From Aggregatilinea lenta (lineage in GTDB: Bacteria; Chloroflexota; Anaerolineae; Aggregatilineales; Aggregatilineaceae), in the NCBI RefSeq assembly GCF_003569045.1, contig NZ_BFCB01000002.1:1097506-1161505 (forward strand): a stretch of DNA of 64,000 nt. The letters run 5' to 3'. The position numbers and the translations under genes are program-made. Positions within the stretch are counted from its first letter, which is position 1; each line of letters begins with the position of its first letter. Below are positions 18,465 through 26,938 of this stretch, one piece after another. A model generated the notes under the pieces. The model was not told where the DNA came from. It made no database searches and was given only the letters and a program-made list of their open reading frames with translations.

Positions 18465-19025
18465 ATGCGCAAGACGGTAATTGTTCTCGGAATGGGGTTG
18501 GGGGTGTTGTTCGCGGTGGCGCTGTGCCTGATGCCGGGCGGCGTGCAGGCGCAGGGCGATCCGACGCCGACGATCAACCTGTCCGGTATTCTGGGGGGCG
18601 CGACCGCGACCCCGCAGGCGGACGAGTCGATGGACACGAACGCCCTGCAACTGGTGTGGGTCCGCGTCGAGGCCGGGTTCGGCGCGATGAACTTCGACGC
18701 GGTGACGGTCGGCGGCCCGGTGGACACCTATGCGTTCGTCGGCGATCCATGCGCGCAGGGCGCGTTCTCGGCCATGCTGCCCGTGTTCGAGTTCCACCTG
18801 CTGTCCGATACGGGGGCGGTTCGCATCGGCTACGTGGCGGACGACGGCAGCGCGACGGCCCTGCTGATGTGGGACGAAGGGCAGGAAACGTGGTGGTGCA
18901 CCACGGAGCTTGAACCGGGTGCCGAGATGAACTTCGAGTCGATGATGGCGGGCGACTACCCGATTTACGTCGGCGTGGAGGGCGGCGGCCCGGTGACGGG
19001 CGCGCTGTACATCGAGGAAGGCTAG
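18465..19025 (+). CDS. Secreted protein of unknown function
   Basis: A 186-residue protein with a clear signal peptide (MRKTVIVLGMGLGVLFAVAL, cut near VQA-QG), a short Thr/Pro linker and an acidic beta-rich domain (VWVRVEAGFGAMNFDAVTVG, then a Trp-Trp-Cys segment). Two Cys residues may form a disulfide outside the cell. No family is recognised. AGGAGG precedes the ATG at 18465. An R3 repeat begins within its TAG stop codon. Confidence 0.72.
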   Translation: MRKTVIVLGMGLGVLFAVALCLMPGGVQAQGDPTPTINLSGILGGATATPQADESMDTNALQLVWVRVEAGFGAMNFDAVTVGGPVDTYAFVGDPCAQGAFSAMLPVFEFHLLSDTGAVRIGYVADDGSATALLMWDEGQETWWCTTELEPGAEMNFESMMAGDYPIYVGVEGGGPVTGALYIEEG

Positions 19026-19119
19026 TACGTCGGGGCGCAAACATGTCTCTGGTTACGTAGGGGGTGAGCAAGCATCGCCCCTACGTAAAACCACCGGCTT
19101 ACTTCTGCATCGCGGTACG
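19024..19119 (+). repeat. R3 repeat, 96 bp, short copy
   Basis: It shares its outer segments with 48546-48698: the left end AGTAC-RTC-GGGGCG, then AAACATGTCTCTG, TACGTAGGGGGTGAGC in the middle, and ACCACCGGCT and CTTCTGC on the right, ending GGTAC. The left end lies on the stop codon of the upstream gene. Confidence 0.75.
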
Positions 19120-19156
19120 AGCGCCGCCCCGGTGGGTGCATCCGCGTCGACTTTGA

Positions 19157-19221
19157 GATACTTTAACTGGTGATACTTTAAGCGGGCCGGGCTGCCGGAC
19201 CCTGGGCAGCCCAGCCCGCTT
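19157..19221 (+). promoter_or_regulatory. Direct repeat and hairpin in the leader of the Ca2+/H+ antiporter gene
   Basis: GATACTTTAA occurs twice (19157-19166 and 19172-19181). It runs into a hairpin with 17-bp arms (AAGCGGGCCGGGCTGCC and GGCAGCCCAGCCCGCTT, one mismatch) at 19180-19221. There is no T tract. It could be an operator plus an mRNA structure, or an end structure of the upstream transcript. Confidence 0.4.
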
Positions 19222-19275
19222 CGCGCGTGCCGCTTGCACGTCCGATTCATATCAAACGCACCTGAAAGGGGTCCT

Positions 19276-20361
19276 ATGTCGTCCTCATCCATCCTGAAGA
19301 ACCTGCTCAGCCTGAATGCCTTGCTCGTTTTTGTAGTGATTGCCGTAATCCTGCGAGTGATGGGCGCGGACGACGTATTGATCTTTGGCGCGTCGGCGCT
19401 GGCGATTGTGCCCCTGGCGGGCCTCATCGGTTCCAGCACGGAAGAGATTGCGGTCCGCACGGGGCCGCAGGTGGGCGGGCTGCTCAACGCGACGCTGGGC
19501 AATGCCGCCGAGCTGATCATCACCATATTTGCGCTGCGCGAAGGGCTGCTGGAGCTGGTGCGCGCCTCGCTGATCGGCTCCGTGCTGGGCAACCTGCTGC
19601 TGGTCATGGGGCTGGCGATCCTGCTCGGCGGGCTGAAAAACGGGATTCAGGTATTCAACCAGCGATCCGCCACGATGAACGCCACGCTGTTGATCCTCGC
19701 CTTTATGGCGCTGGCGATTCCGTCCCTGTTCGACGCGACGTTCGTCGCGCAGGAGGCGTTTGATTCCGAGCTGCTGCTGAGTGAGGGCATCGCGGTTATT
19801 CTGATCCTGCTCTATGCGGCCCACGTGGTGTATTCGCTGTTCGGCGGCGGGACGCAGCGCGAAGAAGTGGCTGAGCACCACGAGCCGAAGTGGTCGGTCC
19901 GCACGGCAGTGATCGTGCTGGTCTTTGCGACGGCGGCGATCGTGGTGATGTCCGAGTTCCTGGTGAGCACGGTCGAGCCGGTCGTCGAGGAGCTGGGCTG
20001 GAGCGAGCTGTTTGTCGGCGTGATCATCGTGCCGGTGATCGGCAATGTCGCCGAACACCTCGTCGCGGTGCAGCAGGCGATGAAAAACCGCATGGAACTG
20101 GGGATATCAATTGCGCTGGGGTCCAGCTTGCAGATTGCGTTGTTCGTCGCGCCAGTGCTGGTGTTCATCAGCCTGCTGTTCGAAGAGAAGCTGATCCTGG
20201 CCTTCACCGTGCCGGAAGTGATCGCGCTGGCGGCGGCGTCCTACATCGCCGCGCTGGTGGCGCAGGACGGTGAATCGAACTGGTATGAAGGACTCATGCT
20301 GCTGGGCGTGTACTTAATCATTGGGCTGGCGTTCTTCCTGCTGCCGGAAGCGGTTCATTAG
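19276..20361 (+). CDS. Calcium/proton antiporter (CaCA/CAX family)
   Basis: A 361-residue transporter with about eleven membrane helices in two inverted repeats. Each repeat carries the alpha motif of the family: GNAAELIITIFALREG in the first half and GNVAEHLVAVQQAMKN in the second, with the acidic ion-binding Glu in each. An acidic/His-rich linker (REEVAEHHEPKW) joins the halves. It exchanges cytoplasmic Ca2+ for protons. The start at 19276 has GAAAGGGG upstream. Termination probably uses the R2-type hairpin at 20425-20455. Confidence 0.92.
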   Translation: MSSSSILKNLLSLNALLVFVVIAVILRVMGADDVLIFGASALAIVPLAGLIGSSTEEIAVRTGPQVGGLLNATLGNAAELIITIFALREGLLELVRASLIGSVLGNLLLVMGLAILLGGLKNGIQVFNQRSATMNATLLILAFMALAIPSLFDATFVAQEAFDSELLLSEGIAVILILLYAAHVVYSLFGGGTQREEVAEHHEPKWSVRTAVIVLVFATAAIVVMSEFLVSTVEPVVEELGWSELFVGVIIVPVIGNVAEHLVAVQQAMKNRMELGISIALGSSLQIALFVAPVLVFISLLFEEKLILAFTVPEVIALAAASYIAALVAQDGESNWYEGLMLLGVYLIIGLAFFLLPEAVH

Positions 20362-20424
20362 AGCGCTTTATGCACTTTCTGAGGGAAAATACGGGCTTCT
20401 CACGTGCCCATTGGCCCTTGAACC

Positions 20425-20455
20425 GTAGGGGCGGGGCTTGCTCCGCCCGTTTTTT
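20425..20455 (+). terminator. R2-type repeat acting as an intrinsic terminator
   Basis: GTAGGGGCGGGGC is followed by TTGCTCCGCCC and a run of T (GTTTTTT). The GGGCGG/CCGCCC stem plus T tract 65 bases after the antiporter stop is a textbook terminator shape built from the repeat. Confidence 0.7.
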
Positions 20456-20494
20456 CACGGGGTCCCCGCGCAACATGTGTTGCGTGGGGTGGTT

Positions 20495-20531
20495 CTCCCT
20501 TCCCTCCTTGCGGGGGAAGGGCCGGGGATGG
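20495..20531 (-). repeat. R1-variant repeat (CCCTTCCC/GGGGGAAGGGCCGGG)
   Basis: Arms CTCCCTTCCCTCC and GCGGGGGAAGGG followed by CCGGGGATGG. A second copy of this subtype is at 34675-34710. Confidence 0.75.
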
Positions 20532-20639
20532 AAGCCTCAGGGCATAACACGCTCCAGAGCCGCCCGCGCGTACAACCAGCCGCGCCAGAAGTCCATCCGG
20601 GCACAATCGAGCTGCCCGTATCGCTATGAGGAGAAGCAA

Positions 20640-21971
20640 ATGAAGTTAAGTCGCAGTGTATTGAGCGCCTTCACCGCTGCGCTGGTGATCGCGCTGCCGG
20701 TCTCCGTGGCGAGCGCCGCCGTGGACCAGCCGCAGCGCACGATCCAGGCCCAGGACGGCGCGACAACCCCGGCGGAGATCTGCAACGCGGCAGCGGCGGA
20801 CCTCGCCGCGCCGGACTCGCTGGAGTTCGACGGGGCCGAAGACGTGCTGGAAGAAGGCGTCGATTATGGGGCGATCCTGTGCACCGCGCAGGGGCCGATT
20901 TACGTGGATCTGTTCGAAGCGCAGACGCCGGTCACTGTGAATAACTTCGTGTTCCTGGCGCAGCAGGGTTATTACAACAACACGACCTTCCACCGCGTCA
21001 TTCCGGGCTTCATGGCCCAGGGCGGCGACCCGACCGGGACCGGCTCCGGCGGGCCGGGCTACACCTTCGAAGACGAAACCGACACCGGCATGACCTTCGA
21101 CAGTTACGGCATGCTGGCGATGGCGAACGCCGGGGCGGACACCAACGGCAGCCAGTTCTTCATCACCTACGGCCCGACCGACTGGCTGAACGGCGCGCAC
21201 ACCATCTTCGGCAGCGTGATTCAGGGCATGGACGTAGCCGAACTGCTCACCCCGCGCGACCCCAACCAGTCGCCCGGCTACACCGGCGATACGCTTGAGA
21301 CGGTTGTGATCGTGGACGATCCCGCATCCGTCACCGTGACGCCGGACAGCGCGCCGGATGCGGAGCACTTCCAGACGCTGCTGGGTGTCAACGTGGCGGG
21401 CCTCGAAGATGTGCTGCCCGCCGTGCCCGGCGCGACCGGTCCGCTGGACCCGGACGCGACGGCTGCGCTGTGGGCCGGTGACGCAGGCGACGACACGGTC
21501 GAGACGCTGCGCACGGACCTGGAAGCGCGCGGTCTGGCCGGCACGGCCTCGGTCGGCTTCCAGATGAATGAAGATGAATGCGTCGATCCCGAAACGCTGC
21601 CGATCCTGTATCTGAGCTACCAGATCGCGGACTTCGGCGCGGCGGATGCGGCGGAGAGCGTCCTGGCGGACGACGCCTGGGCCAACCAGTTCACCGACCT
21701 GGGCATCTATGACACGACTACGCCCGCGACGACCATCGACGGCACCCTCTATACGCGCCCATCGGACATCTGCGGCACGGGCACGCTCTACCGCGCCGAA
21801 GTTTCGCAGGGCCGCTACATGGTCGTGGTAGAGATCGCCCTGGACGACAGCGTGATCAACGCCGAGTCGTCGCCCACCGGCCTCGAAGTGGCCGAGTCGG
21901 TGGCGTCGGATCTGCTCGGCAGTTTCCAGGGCGTGCTCGATCGCGGGAACGCCGCCAGCGCAGCAGAATAA
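20640..21971 (+). CDS. Secreted cyclophilin-type peptidyl-prolyl isomerase
   Basis: A 443-residue exported protein: signal peptide (1-27, ending VASAA), acidic linker, cyclophilin domain (about 66-225) and a C-terminal domain of about 200 residues not recognised. Cyclophilin hallmarks are FHRVIPGFMAQGGDPTGTG (catalytic Arg), LAMANAG, SQFFITYGPTDWLNGAHTIFG. It would catalyse proline isomerisation outside the cytoplasm. GAGGAG precedes the ATG. The C-terminal domain contains three Cys and may bind clients or substrates; that is inference. A 125-bp element starts in its stop codon. Confidence 0.93.
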   Translation: MKLSRSVLSAFTAALVIALPVSVASAAVDQPQRTIQAQDGATTPAEICNAAAADLAAPDSLEFDGAEDVLEEGVDYGAILCTAQGPIYVDLFEAQTPVTVNNFVFLAQQGYYNNTTFHRVIPGFMAQGGDPTGTGSGGPGYTFEDETDTGMTFDSYGMLAMANAGADTNGSQFFITYGPTDWLNGAHTIFGSVIQGMDVAELLTPRDPNQSPGYTGDTLETVVIVDDPASVTVTPDSAPDAEHFQTLLGVNVAGLEDVLPAVPGATGPLDPDATAALWAGDAGDDTVETLRTDLEARGLAGTASVGFQMNEDECVDPETLPILYLSYQIADFGAADAAESVLADDAWANQFTDLGIYDTTTPATTIDGTLYTRPSDICGTGTLYRAEVSQGRYMVVVEIALDDSVINAESSPTGLEVAESVASDLLGSFQGVLDRGNAASAAE

Positions 21972-22095
21972 GAGTGTGTACGGAAACCCTCATCCTCCGG
22001 CCCCTTCTCCCTGAGGGCGAAGGGGGGCAACACAGCGGAGGGTGCGTGCGGCGAGTAACGTGAAGGGGTGTAAAGCCGCTTTCCATACACGCTCT
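21971..22095 (+). mobile_element. 125-bp MITE-like element, copy A
   Basis: The ends are AGAGTGTGTACGGAAA and, in reverse complement, AGAGCGTGTATGGAAA (two differences in 16). Inside is an R1-like segment (CCCTCATCC...GGCCCCTTCTCCC). It is the same length as copy B at 60574-60698. The first base is the last base of the cyclophilin TAA stop codon. There is no coding capacity. Confidence 0.7.
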
Positions 22096-22125
22096 AAACA
22101 TCCGTAGGGGCAACACGAGGCGCGC

Positions 22126-22623
22126 ATGAAGTACCAAACGATAGTCAACGGCAAGACTTACGAGATCGAAATCAACGAGGATGGCCGCCTGCTGGTCAAC
22201 GGCGAGGAGCACGAGCTGGACTTCCGCGTGCTGCGCGAAGGCGAGCTGTATTCGATGCTGCTGGACAACTGCAGCTTCGAGGCGGTCGTGGACCAGCGGG
22301 ACGAGATCCTGAACGTGCTGATGAACGGCAACCTGTACGAGGTGCAGGTCACCGACGAACGCAGCCGCCGCCTCGCCAGCGCGTTTATGCACTTCGGCGA
22401 CATTTCCGGCGAGGTGCACATCCGCGCACCGATGCCGGGCCTGATCGCGCGCATCCCGGTGACCGAAGGCCAGCAGGTGAGCAAGGGCGAGACGCTGGTC
22501 ATCCTCGAATCGATGAAGATGGAAAACGAGCTGAAAGCCCCGCGCGACGGCACGGTGCATCGCATCAACGTGGCCGTGGGCGCCAGCGTGGAGCAGAACA
22601 AAGTGCTGGTCACCCTCGCGTAG
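22126..22623 (+). CDS. Biotin carboxyl carrier protein
   Basis: A 165-residue carrier with a C-terminal biotinyl domain (about 95-165) containing ESMKMENE; Lys131 is the predicted biotin site. The N-terminal 90 residues are beta-rich (YQTIVNGKTYEIEI...) and resemble the BT/linker region of propionyl-CoA-type carboxylases or decarboxylase gamma subunits. It would shuttle carboxybiotin between the biotin carboxylase (16.8 kb) and carboxyltransferase (13.8 kb), and be charged by BirA. GAGG lies 8 bases upstream. It is separated from the other subunits by three unrelated genes. Confidence 0.93.
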   Translation: MKYQTIVNGKTYEIEINEDGRLLVNGEEHELDFRVLREGELYSMLLDNCSFEAVVDQRDEILNVLMNGNLYEVQVTDERSRRLASAFMHFGDISGEVHIRAPMPGLIARIPVTEGQQVSKGETLVILESMKMENELKAPRDGTVHRINVAVGASVEQNKVLVTLA

Positions 22624-22684
22624 GATCACATAGGATTGCGTAGGTCAAGCGCGGGCCGCGTGCCTCGCAGGTAGGATATAATCG

Positions 22685-22720
22685 GCCCGCCAGGGCAACC
22701 GCGCTCTGGCGGGCGTTTTT
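22685..22720 (+). terminator. Intrinsic terminator after the biotin carrier gene
   Basis: Arms GCCCGCCAG and CTGGCGGGC with a 12-base loop, followed by GTTTTT. Confidence 0.85.
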
Positions 22721-22752
22721 GCGGCACGTGCCGGTGTTTGCCAGGACTTTTC

Positions 22753-24114
22753 ATGCAGCAAGTGAACCTCTCATCGCGATGGATCGCGCGGGCGCTGGAT
22801 GCCGTGTGGCTGGCGGCGCTGGCGCTGTACGTCGTCGCGGGCTGTTGGGATGTGCCGTTCCACGGCGACGAATCCTCACTGATCGCCATGAGCCGCGACT
22901 ATGCCTCGCTCGTCCAGCAACACGACCTCGACGCCGTGCTGTACAGCCCGCACCCCGCCGATCCCGCCATGCAAGAGCTGCGCATCCTCAACGGCACGGT
23001 CGGCAAGATGGCGATGGGCCTCGGCTGGGACCTCGCCGGGCTGTCGGCAGGTGACCTCAACGGACCGTGGGACTGGAGCCTCGACTACGATCTCAACGCC
23101 GCGCTGGGGCACGTTCCCGGCGACCGCCTGCTGCACGCGGCCCGCCTGTCGTCCGCGCTGCTGGCGGCGCTGGCCGTCGTCGCCGTATTCGGCATCGTGC
23201 GGATCGCCTCCGGCAGCCGGATCGCGGCGTGGGCCGCCAGCCTGATCCTCGCCACCGATCCCGCCGTGCTGCTGAATGGCCGCCGTGCGATGATGGAAGG
23301 CTCGCTGCTGGGCTTCGGCACGCTGGCCGCGCTGGCCGCCGTGTGGCTGGTCCGTGAGCAGCGCCGCGCCGCGCCGCCGCGCCGCTTGTGGCTGGGCGCA
23401 ACCGCGCTCGGCATCGCGAGCGGATTGGCGATCGCCAGCAAGCACAGCGCCGCGATCGTGATTGCCGCGCTGGTCGTCGCGCTCGTCGTCGAACCGGGGC
23501 TGCGCCGCGTCACCGAAGCCCACCGCGAGCAGCGCGATCGCCGCCTGCGGCTGGCCTGGGCGGGCGCGCTGACCGCCGCCGTGTTCCTGCTGCTCACCCC
23601 GGCGTGGTGGTCCGATCCGTCCGGCATGCCGGACCGCGTGCTGCATGCCCGGTCCGTGCTGATGGACGGGCAGGTCGCCAAGTACGGCGGGTTCGACGGC
23701 GCAAGCGAGCGCCTCGGCGCGCTGGTCAGCCGGGCGTTCTTCGACGGGCCGCAGTACTACGAAGATCCCGACTGGGCGGCTTATGTTGGCGGCCAGATCG
23801 CCGCCTACGACGGATCGTGGCTGGCCGGGCGCGGCGGCGGGAGCGTGTGGGGTGCGCTGCTGGTGACCGCGTTCACCGCCGGGTGCGTCGCGTGTGTCGT
23901 CAACGTCGCGGCGCGCGGAGAGGACGGCGGACCGGCGTGGGTCGTACTGGCCTGGGCCGGGCTGACGGCGCTGGCCCTGCTGGTGACGAATCCGCTCGAC
24001 TGGCAGCGCTACTATTTGCCGCTCCAGCCGCCGGTCGCCGCGATTGCGGGGATCGGGGTTGGGGCCGCCGCACGCTGGAGCATTCGAGACTGGCGTGAAA
24101 GGACTCCTGCGTGA
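22753..24114 (+). CDS. GT39-like polyprenyl-phosphate glycosyltransferase
   Basis: A 453-residue polytopic protein with about nine helices. The first outside loop carries HGDESS (about 36-41), where the acidic pair corresponds to the catalytic Asp/Glu of GT39/GT83 enzymes. Later loops include a Tyr-rich periplasmic segment (GPQYYEDPDW) and NPLDWQRYYLPL before the last helix, as in PMT-like proteins. It overlaps the next gene by four bases (GTGA), so the two are coupled. The ATG at 22753 is preceded by AGGA. Confidence 0.83.
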   Translation: MQQVNLSSRWIARALDAVWLAALALYVVAGCWDVPFHGDESSLIAMSRDYASLVQQHDLDAVLYSPHPADPAMQELRILNGTVGKMAMGLGWDLAGLSAGDLNGPWDWSLDYDLNAALGHVPGDRLLHAARLSSALLAALAVVAVFGIVRIASGSRIAAWAASLILATDPAVLLNGRRAMMEGSLLGFGTLAALAAVWLVREQRRAAPPRRLWLGATALGIASGLAIASKHSAAIVIAALVVALVVEPGLRRVTEAHREQRDRRLRLAWAGALTAAVFLLLTPAWWSDPSGMPDRVLHARSVLMDGQVAKYGGFDGASERLGALVSRAFFDGPQYYEDPDWAAYVGGQIAAYDGSWLAGRGGGSVWGALLVTAFTAGCVACVVNVAARGEDGGPAWVVLAWAGLTALALLVTNPLDWQRYYLPLQPPVAAIAGIGVGAAARWSIRDWRERTPA

Positions 24115-26687
24115 TTCCCGACTGGTTCGAGCCGAGCCTGACGCTGTTTCCCTTCGCGGCGTGGATGTTCCTGGGCGTGGGACTGCCCTGGGCGCTGGCG
24201 CTGCTGCCGCGCTCGCTGTGGCGCGAAAAGCTGACCGTGCTCGCGGTCAGCATGGCGTTGGGGCCGCTGATCACGACGACGGTCATGTTCGTGCTCGGCA
24301 CAGTCGGCACGCTGACGCTGACTGGTACGCTGATCGGCAGCGCGCTGGCAGCGGGCGCGCCGGGGATCTTCGCGTGGCGGGCGTGGCGCAACGGCCCCTC
24401 GCCCACCGAGGCGATCTTCACATATTTGAAGCAGGACACGGCCCCGTCGATGCACGTCGCGCGCACCGAAGCCCTGCTGATCGCCGGGATCGTGCTGCTG
24501 CTGCTGCTCAACGTGGTGGCGACCGCCTACTGGCCGTTCCTCTCCTACGATCCGCTGTGGGTCTACGCCTATAACGCGAAAATCTTCGTCATGGAGCGCG
24601 CCATCCCCGACAGCATGGGCTATTACCCGCAGCTCGTGCCGCTGTCCTACACCTATTTGCAGCAGGCGTGGGGCGGCGTAAACGACCACGCCGCGCGCGT
24701 GGTCATTCCGTGGCTCAACGTGGCGATGGTGCTGATGGCCTACGAACTGGGCGTGCGCGTGTTCCGATCGCGCCGGGTGGGGCTGCTGACCGCCGCGATC
24801 TGGACCTTCTACCCGCACGTGGCCGCGTGGAACGGCTCCGGCGATTTGGAGATCCCGCTGACGCTGTACGTCACGGGCGCGTCGGCGTTTTTCGTGGAGG
24901 CGTGGCGCACGGAGCGCGCGCGCTTCGCCGTGCTGAGCGGGCTACTGCTGGCCGGGGCGCTGTGGACCAAGCCGACCGGCGGCGCGCTGGCAATCGGGAT
25001 CGCGCTGGCGGTCGGGGTGTGGGCGGTGCGGGTGCGCTTCGTGCCGCGCGCGATCTGGCCCAAGCTGCGGCTGGCGATCATCGCCGGGCTGGCGTGCGCG
25101 CCCATCGGTGGCATGTGGTACGTGCGCAATTTGATCCTGGGGCATACGGCGGTCGTTTTCCCGGCGGGCTACTGGCACAGCTTCGCGCAGCGCTCCGGCC
25201 AGGAATTCGGCTGGCCGCTGCTGATCGCGGCGCTGGCCGTCGGCGCACTGCTGGCCCACCCGCCCGACCTGCTGCGCGCGCGGTCCCGCTGGCTGCGCGT
25301 GGCTTTGCCGCTGCTGGCGCTGGCCCTGCTGCTGGCTGGAACTCTGCCTACCGCGCTGAACACGGATCTGATCGGACACGGCGACAACGGGTGGCGCTGG
25401 CTGCGCGGCGACCTGACGGCGGGTGGACGGCTGAGCGTGCTCGAATCGCTGCTGATCGCCGCCGGGTTCGCGCTGCTGGCGTGGATCGGGTGGGGCATCT
25501 GGCGGCGCTGGCCCGCCGGATACCGCGAGACGTCGTGGCTGGTATGGGCGCTGCTGCTGCCCTACGGCGTGGTGTGGTTCTTCGACTTCTCCTACCATTA
25601 CCGCCTGAGCTTCGCCATCGTGCCACTGTTCGCGGTGCAGGTCGCCGTGCTGATCGACGGCTGGCTGTGGCCGTGGCTGGCCGGGCGCCCCTGGATTGGG
25701 CGGGCGGCGGGCGCGCTGGTGATTGGCGCGTGGGGCGTGGCGATGGCGGTCGGCGTGCAGCACAACCTCGACTACTGGTTTGGCGACAAGAAGCTGGCCG
25801 ACGACCGCGCCAAGTACGACGCGGGCAACGCCTCGCTGATGGTCGTGGTGCACATGCTCGAAGACTACGCGGCACAACATGGCGAGCCGCCGGTGGTCGC
25901 CATCCCCGGCGAGGACCGCCTGCCGTTTTTCTTCCCCTCCTGGGATATCCGCAACAGCCGCGAACCGGACGAACTGCCCACCACGCTCGACGACCTCGAC
26001 GAAGCGGATCTGTTCATCAATGGCTCGGTACCGCGCTTCCTGTGGCAGGACGCAGGCCTGTACCCCAATCCGCTCGACGACCTGTCGAACGTGGCGGCGG
26101 CGTACCACTATCTGGCCGTGCCGGAGTCGGACGGATCGCGCTGGCCGACGCCACTGCAACCGATCCCGCTCAATGCGGACGGATCGCTGGCAGTGGACGA
26201 CGGCAACTTCCGTTTCGAGGCGTACGAAATCCACCCGGAGGCGCGCACCGCCACCATGAAGCCGATCGTGCCCGCCGAGGGCGAGGTGATCGTCGGGGAC
26301 TTCGCGCAGTACGTAGGGCACAACATCGTCAGCGGGACGTGGTATCGCGGCGACAAGACGTTCCTCACGCTGTACTGGCGGCCCACCGACACCGCCCCGC
26401 CGCAGCGCGACTACAGCATCTACATCCACCTGCTCGACGCGGATGGGAGCCGGGTCGCGGGCTGGGACGGCCAGCCGCTGCAGGGCGAGTACCCGACGCG
26501 CGACTGGCAGCCGGGCGAGTCGCTGCTGGACTATTGGGTGCTGCAAATTCCACCCGACACGCCCGCCGGGACGTTCGATCTGCGCGTCGGGATCTACGAT
26601 TCGCTGACCGGCGAGCGTCTGCCCGTGACCGTGGATGGCGATCCGGCAGACGACGGGTTGACGATTGACACGATTACAGTCGAATGA
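24111..26687 (+). CDS. Large GT39-like membrane protein with a C-terminal beta domain
   Basis: An 858-residue protein starting with GTG inside the previous stop. About twelve membrane helices (residues 10-570) include a first large loop with SYDPLWVYAYNAKIF and the GDLEIPLTLY segment. The C-terminal 250 residues are soluble and outside; they end in a beta-sandwich-like domain with IYIHLLDADGSR and LRVGIYDSLTGERLPV. The same C-terminal domain type is present in the protein at 36164-38125. Function is probably transfer of a lipid-linked sugar; the C-terminal domain may bind glycan. Confidence 0.8.
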   Translation: MIPDWFEPSLTLFPFAAWMFLGVGLPWALALLPRSLWREKLTVLAVSMALGPLITTTVMFVLGTVGTLTLTGTLIGSALAAGAPGIFAWRAWRNGPSPTEAIFTYLKQDTAPSMHVARTEALLIAGIVLLLLLNVVATAYWPFLSYDPLWVYAYNAKIFVMERAIPDSMGYYPQLVPLSYTYLQQAWGGVNDHAARVVIPWLNVAMVLMAYELGVRVFRSRRVGLLTAAIWTFYPHVAAWNGSGDLEIPLTLYVTGASAFFVEAWRTERARFAVLSGLLLAGALWTKPTGGALAIGIALAVGVWAVRVRFVPRAIWPKLRLAIIAGLACAPIGGMWYVRNLILGHTAVVFPAGYWHSFAQRSGQEFGWPLLIAALAVGALLAHPPDLLRARSRWLRVALPLLALALLLAGTLPTALNTDLIGHGDNGWRWLRGDLTAGGRLSVLESLLIAAGFALLAWIGWGIWRRWPAGYRETSWLVWALLLPYGVVWFFDFSYHYRLSFAIVPLFAVQVAVLIDGWLWPWLAGRPWIGRAAGALVIGAWGVAMAVGVQHNLDYWFGDKKLADDRAKYDAGNASLMVVVHMLEDYAAQHGEPPVVAIPGEDRLPFFFPSWDIRNSREPDELPTTLDDLDEADLFINGSVPRFLWQDAGLYPNPLDDLSNVAAAYHYLAVPESDGSRWPTPLQPIPLNADGSLAVDDGNFRFEAYEIHPEARTATMKPIVPAEGEVIVGDFAQYVGHNIVSGTWYRGDKTFLTLYWRPTDTAPPQRDYSIYIHLLDADGSRVAGWDGQPLQGEYPTRDWQPGESLLDYWVLQIPPDTPAGTFDLRVGIYDSLTGERLPVTVDGDPADDGLTIDTITVE

Positions 26688-26729
26688 CGGGCATCACGCG
26701 GGCAAGCAGGCCACCCGGTGAATGGTTTT

Positions 26730-26771
26730 CTCCCCTCTCCAGCGACGACTGGAGAGGGGCCGGGGGTGAGG
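26730..26771 (-). repeat. R1 palindromic repeat
   Basis: Reverse copy in the 250-base gap between convergent genes. Confidence 0.85.
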
Positions 26772-26836
26772 TCTTCACGAGAACCCAATCAATTTGTGGA
26801 TCCGCGTGATGTCCGTATCGGGTTTCGGATAAAAAA

Positions 26837-26863
26837 CGGGCGAGTTTGGAAACCCGCCCCTAC
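26837..26863. repeat. R2 palindrome
   Basis: Arms CGGGCGAGTTT and AAACCCGCCCCTAC, preceded by an A run. Apart from this and the R1 copy the gap shows nothing. Confidence 0.75.
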
Positions 26864-26938
26864 AAAACCATGTTTGATGCGGACCGGAGGCAAGATGCTC
26901 TGGCTCCCAGCCAACCCCTAATCCCTATTCCCCGATCC

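Noticed and set aside
22677-22682. TATAAT as a promoter of the GT39 pair
   Set aside because: It has no -35 and lies directly before a terminator hairpin that would end its own transcript.
24668-26668. 666-codon frame inside the large GT39 gene
   Set aside because: It is rich in Arg and Ala with no membrane helices or motifs; the other frame has clear helices and domains.
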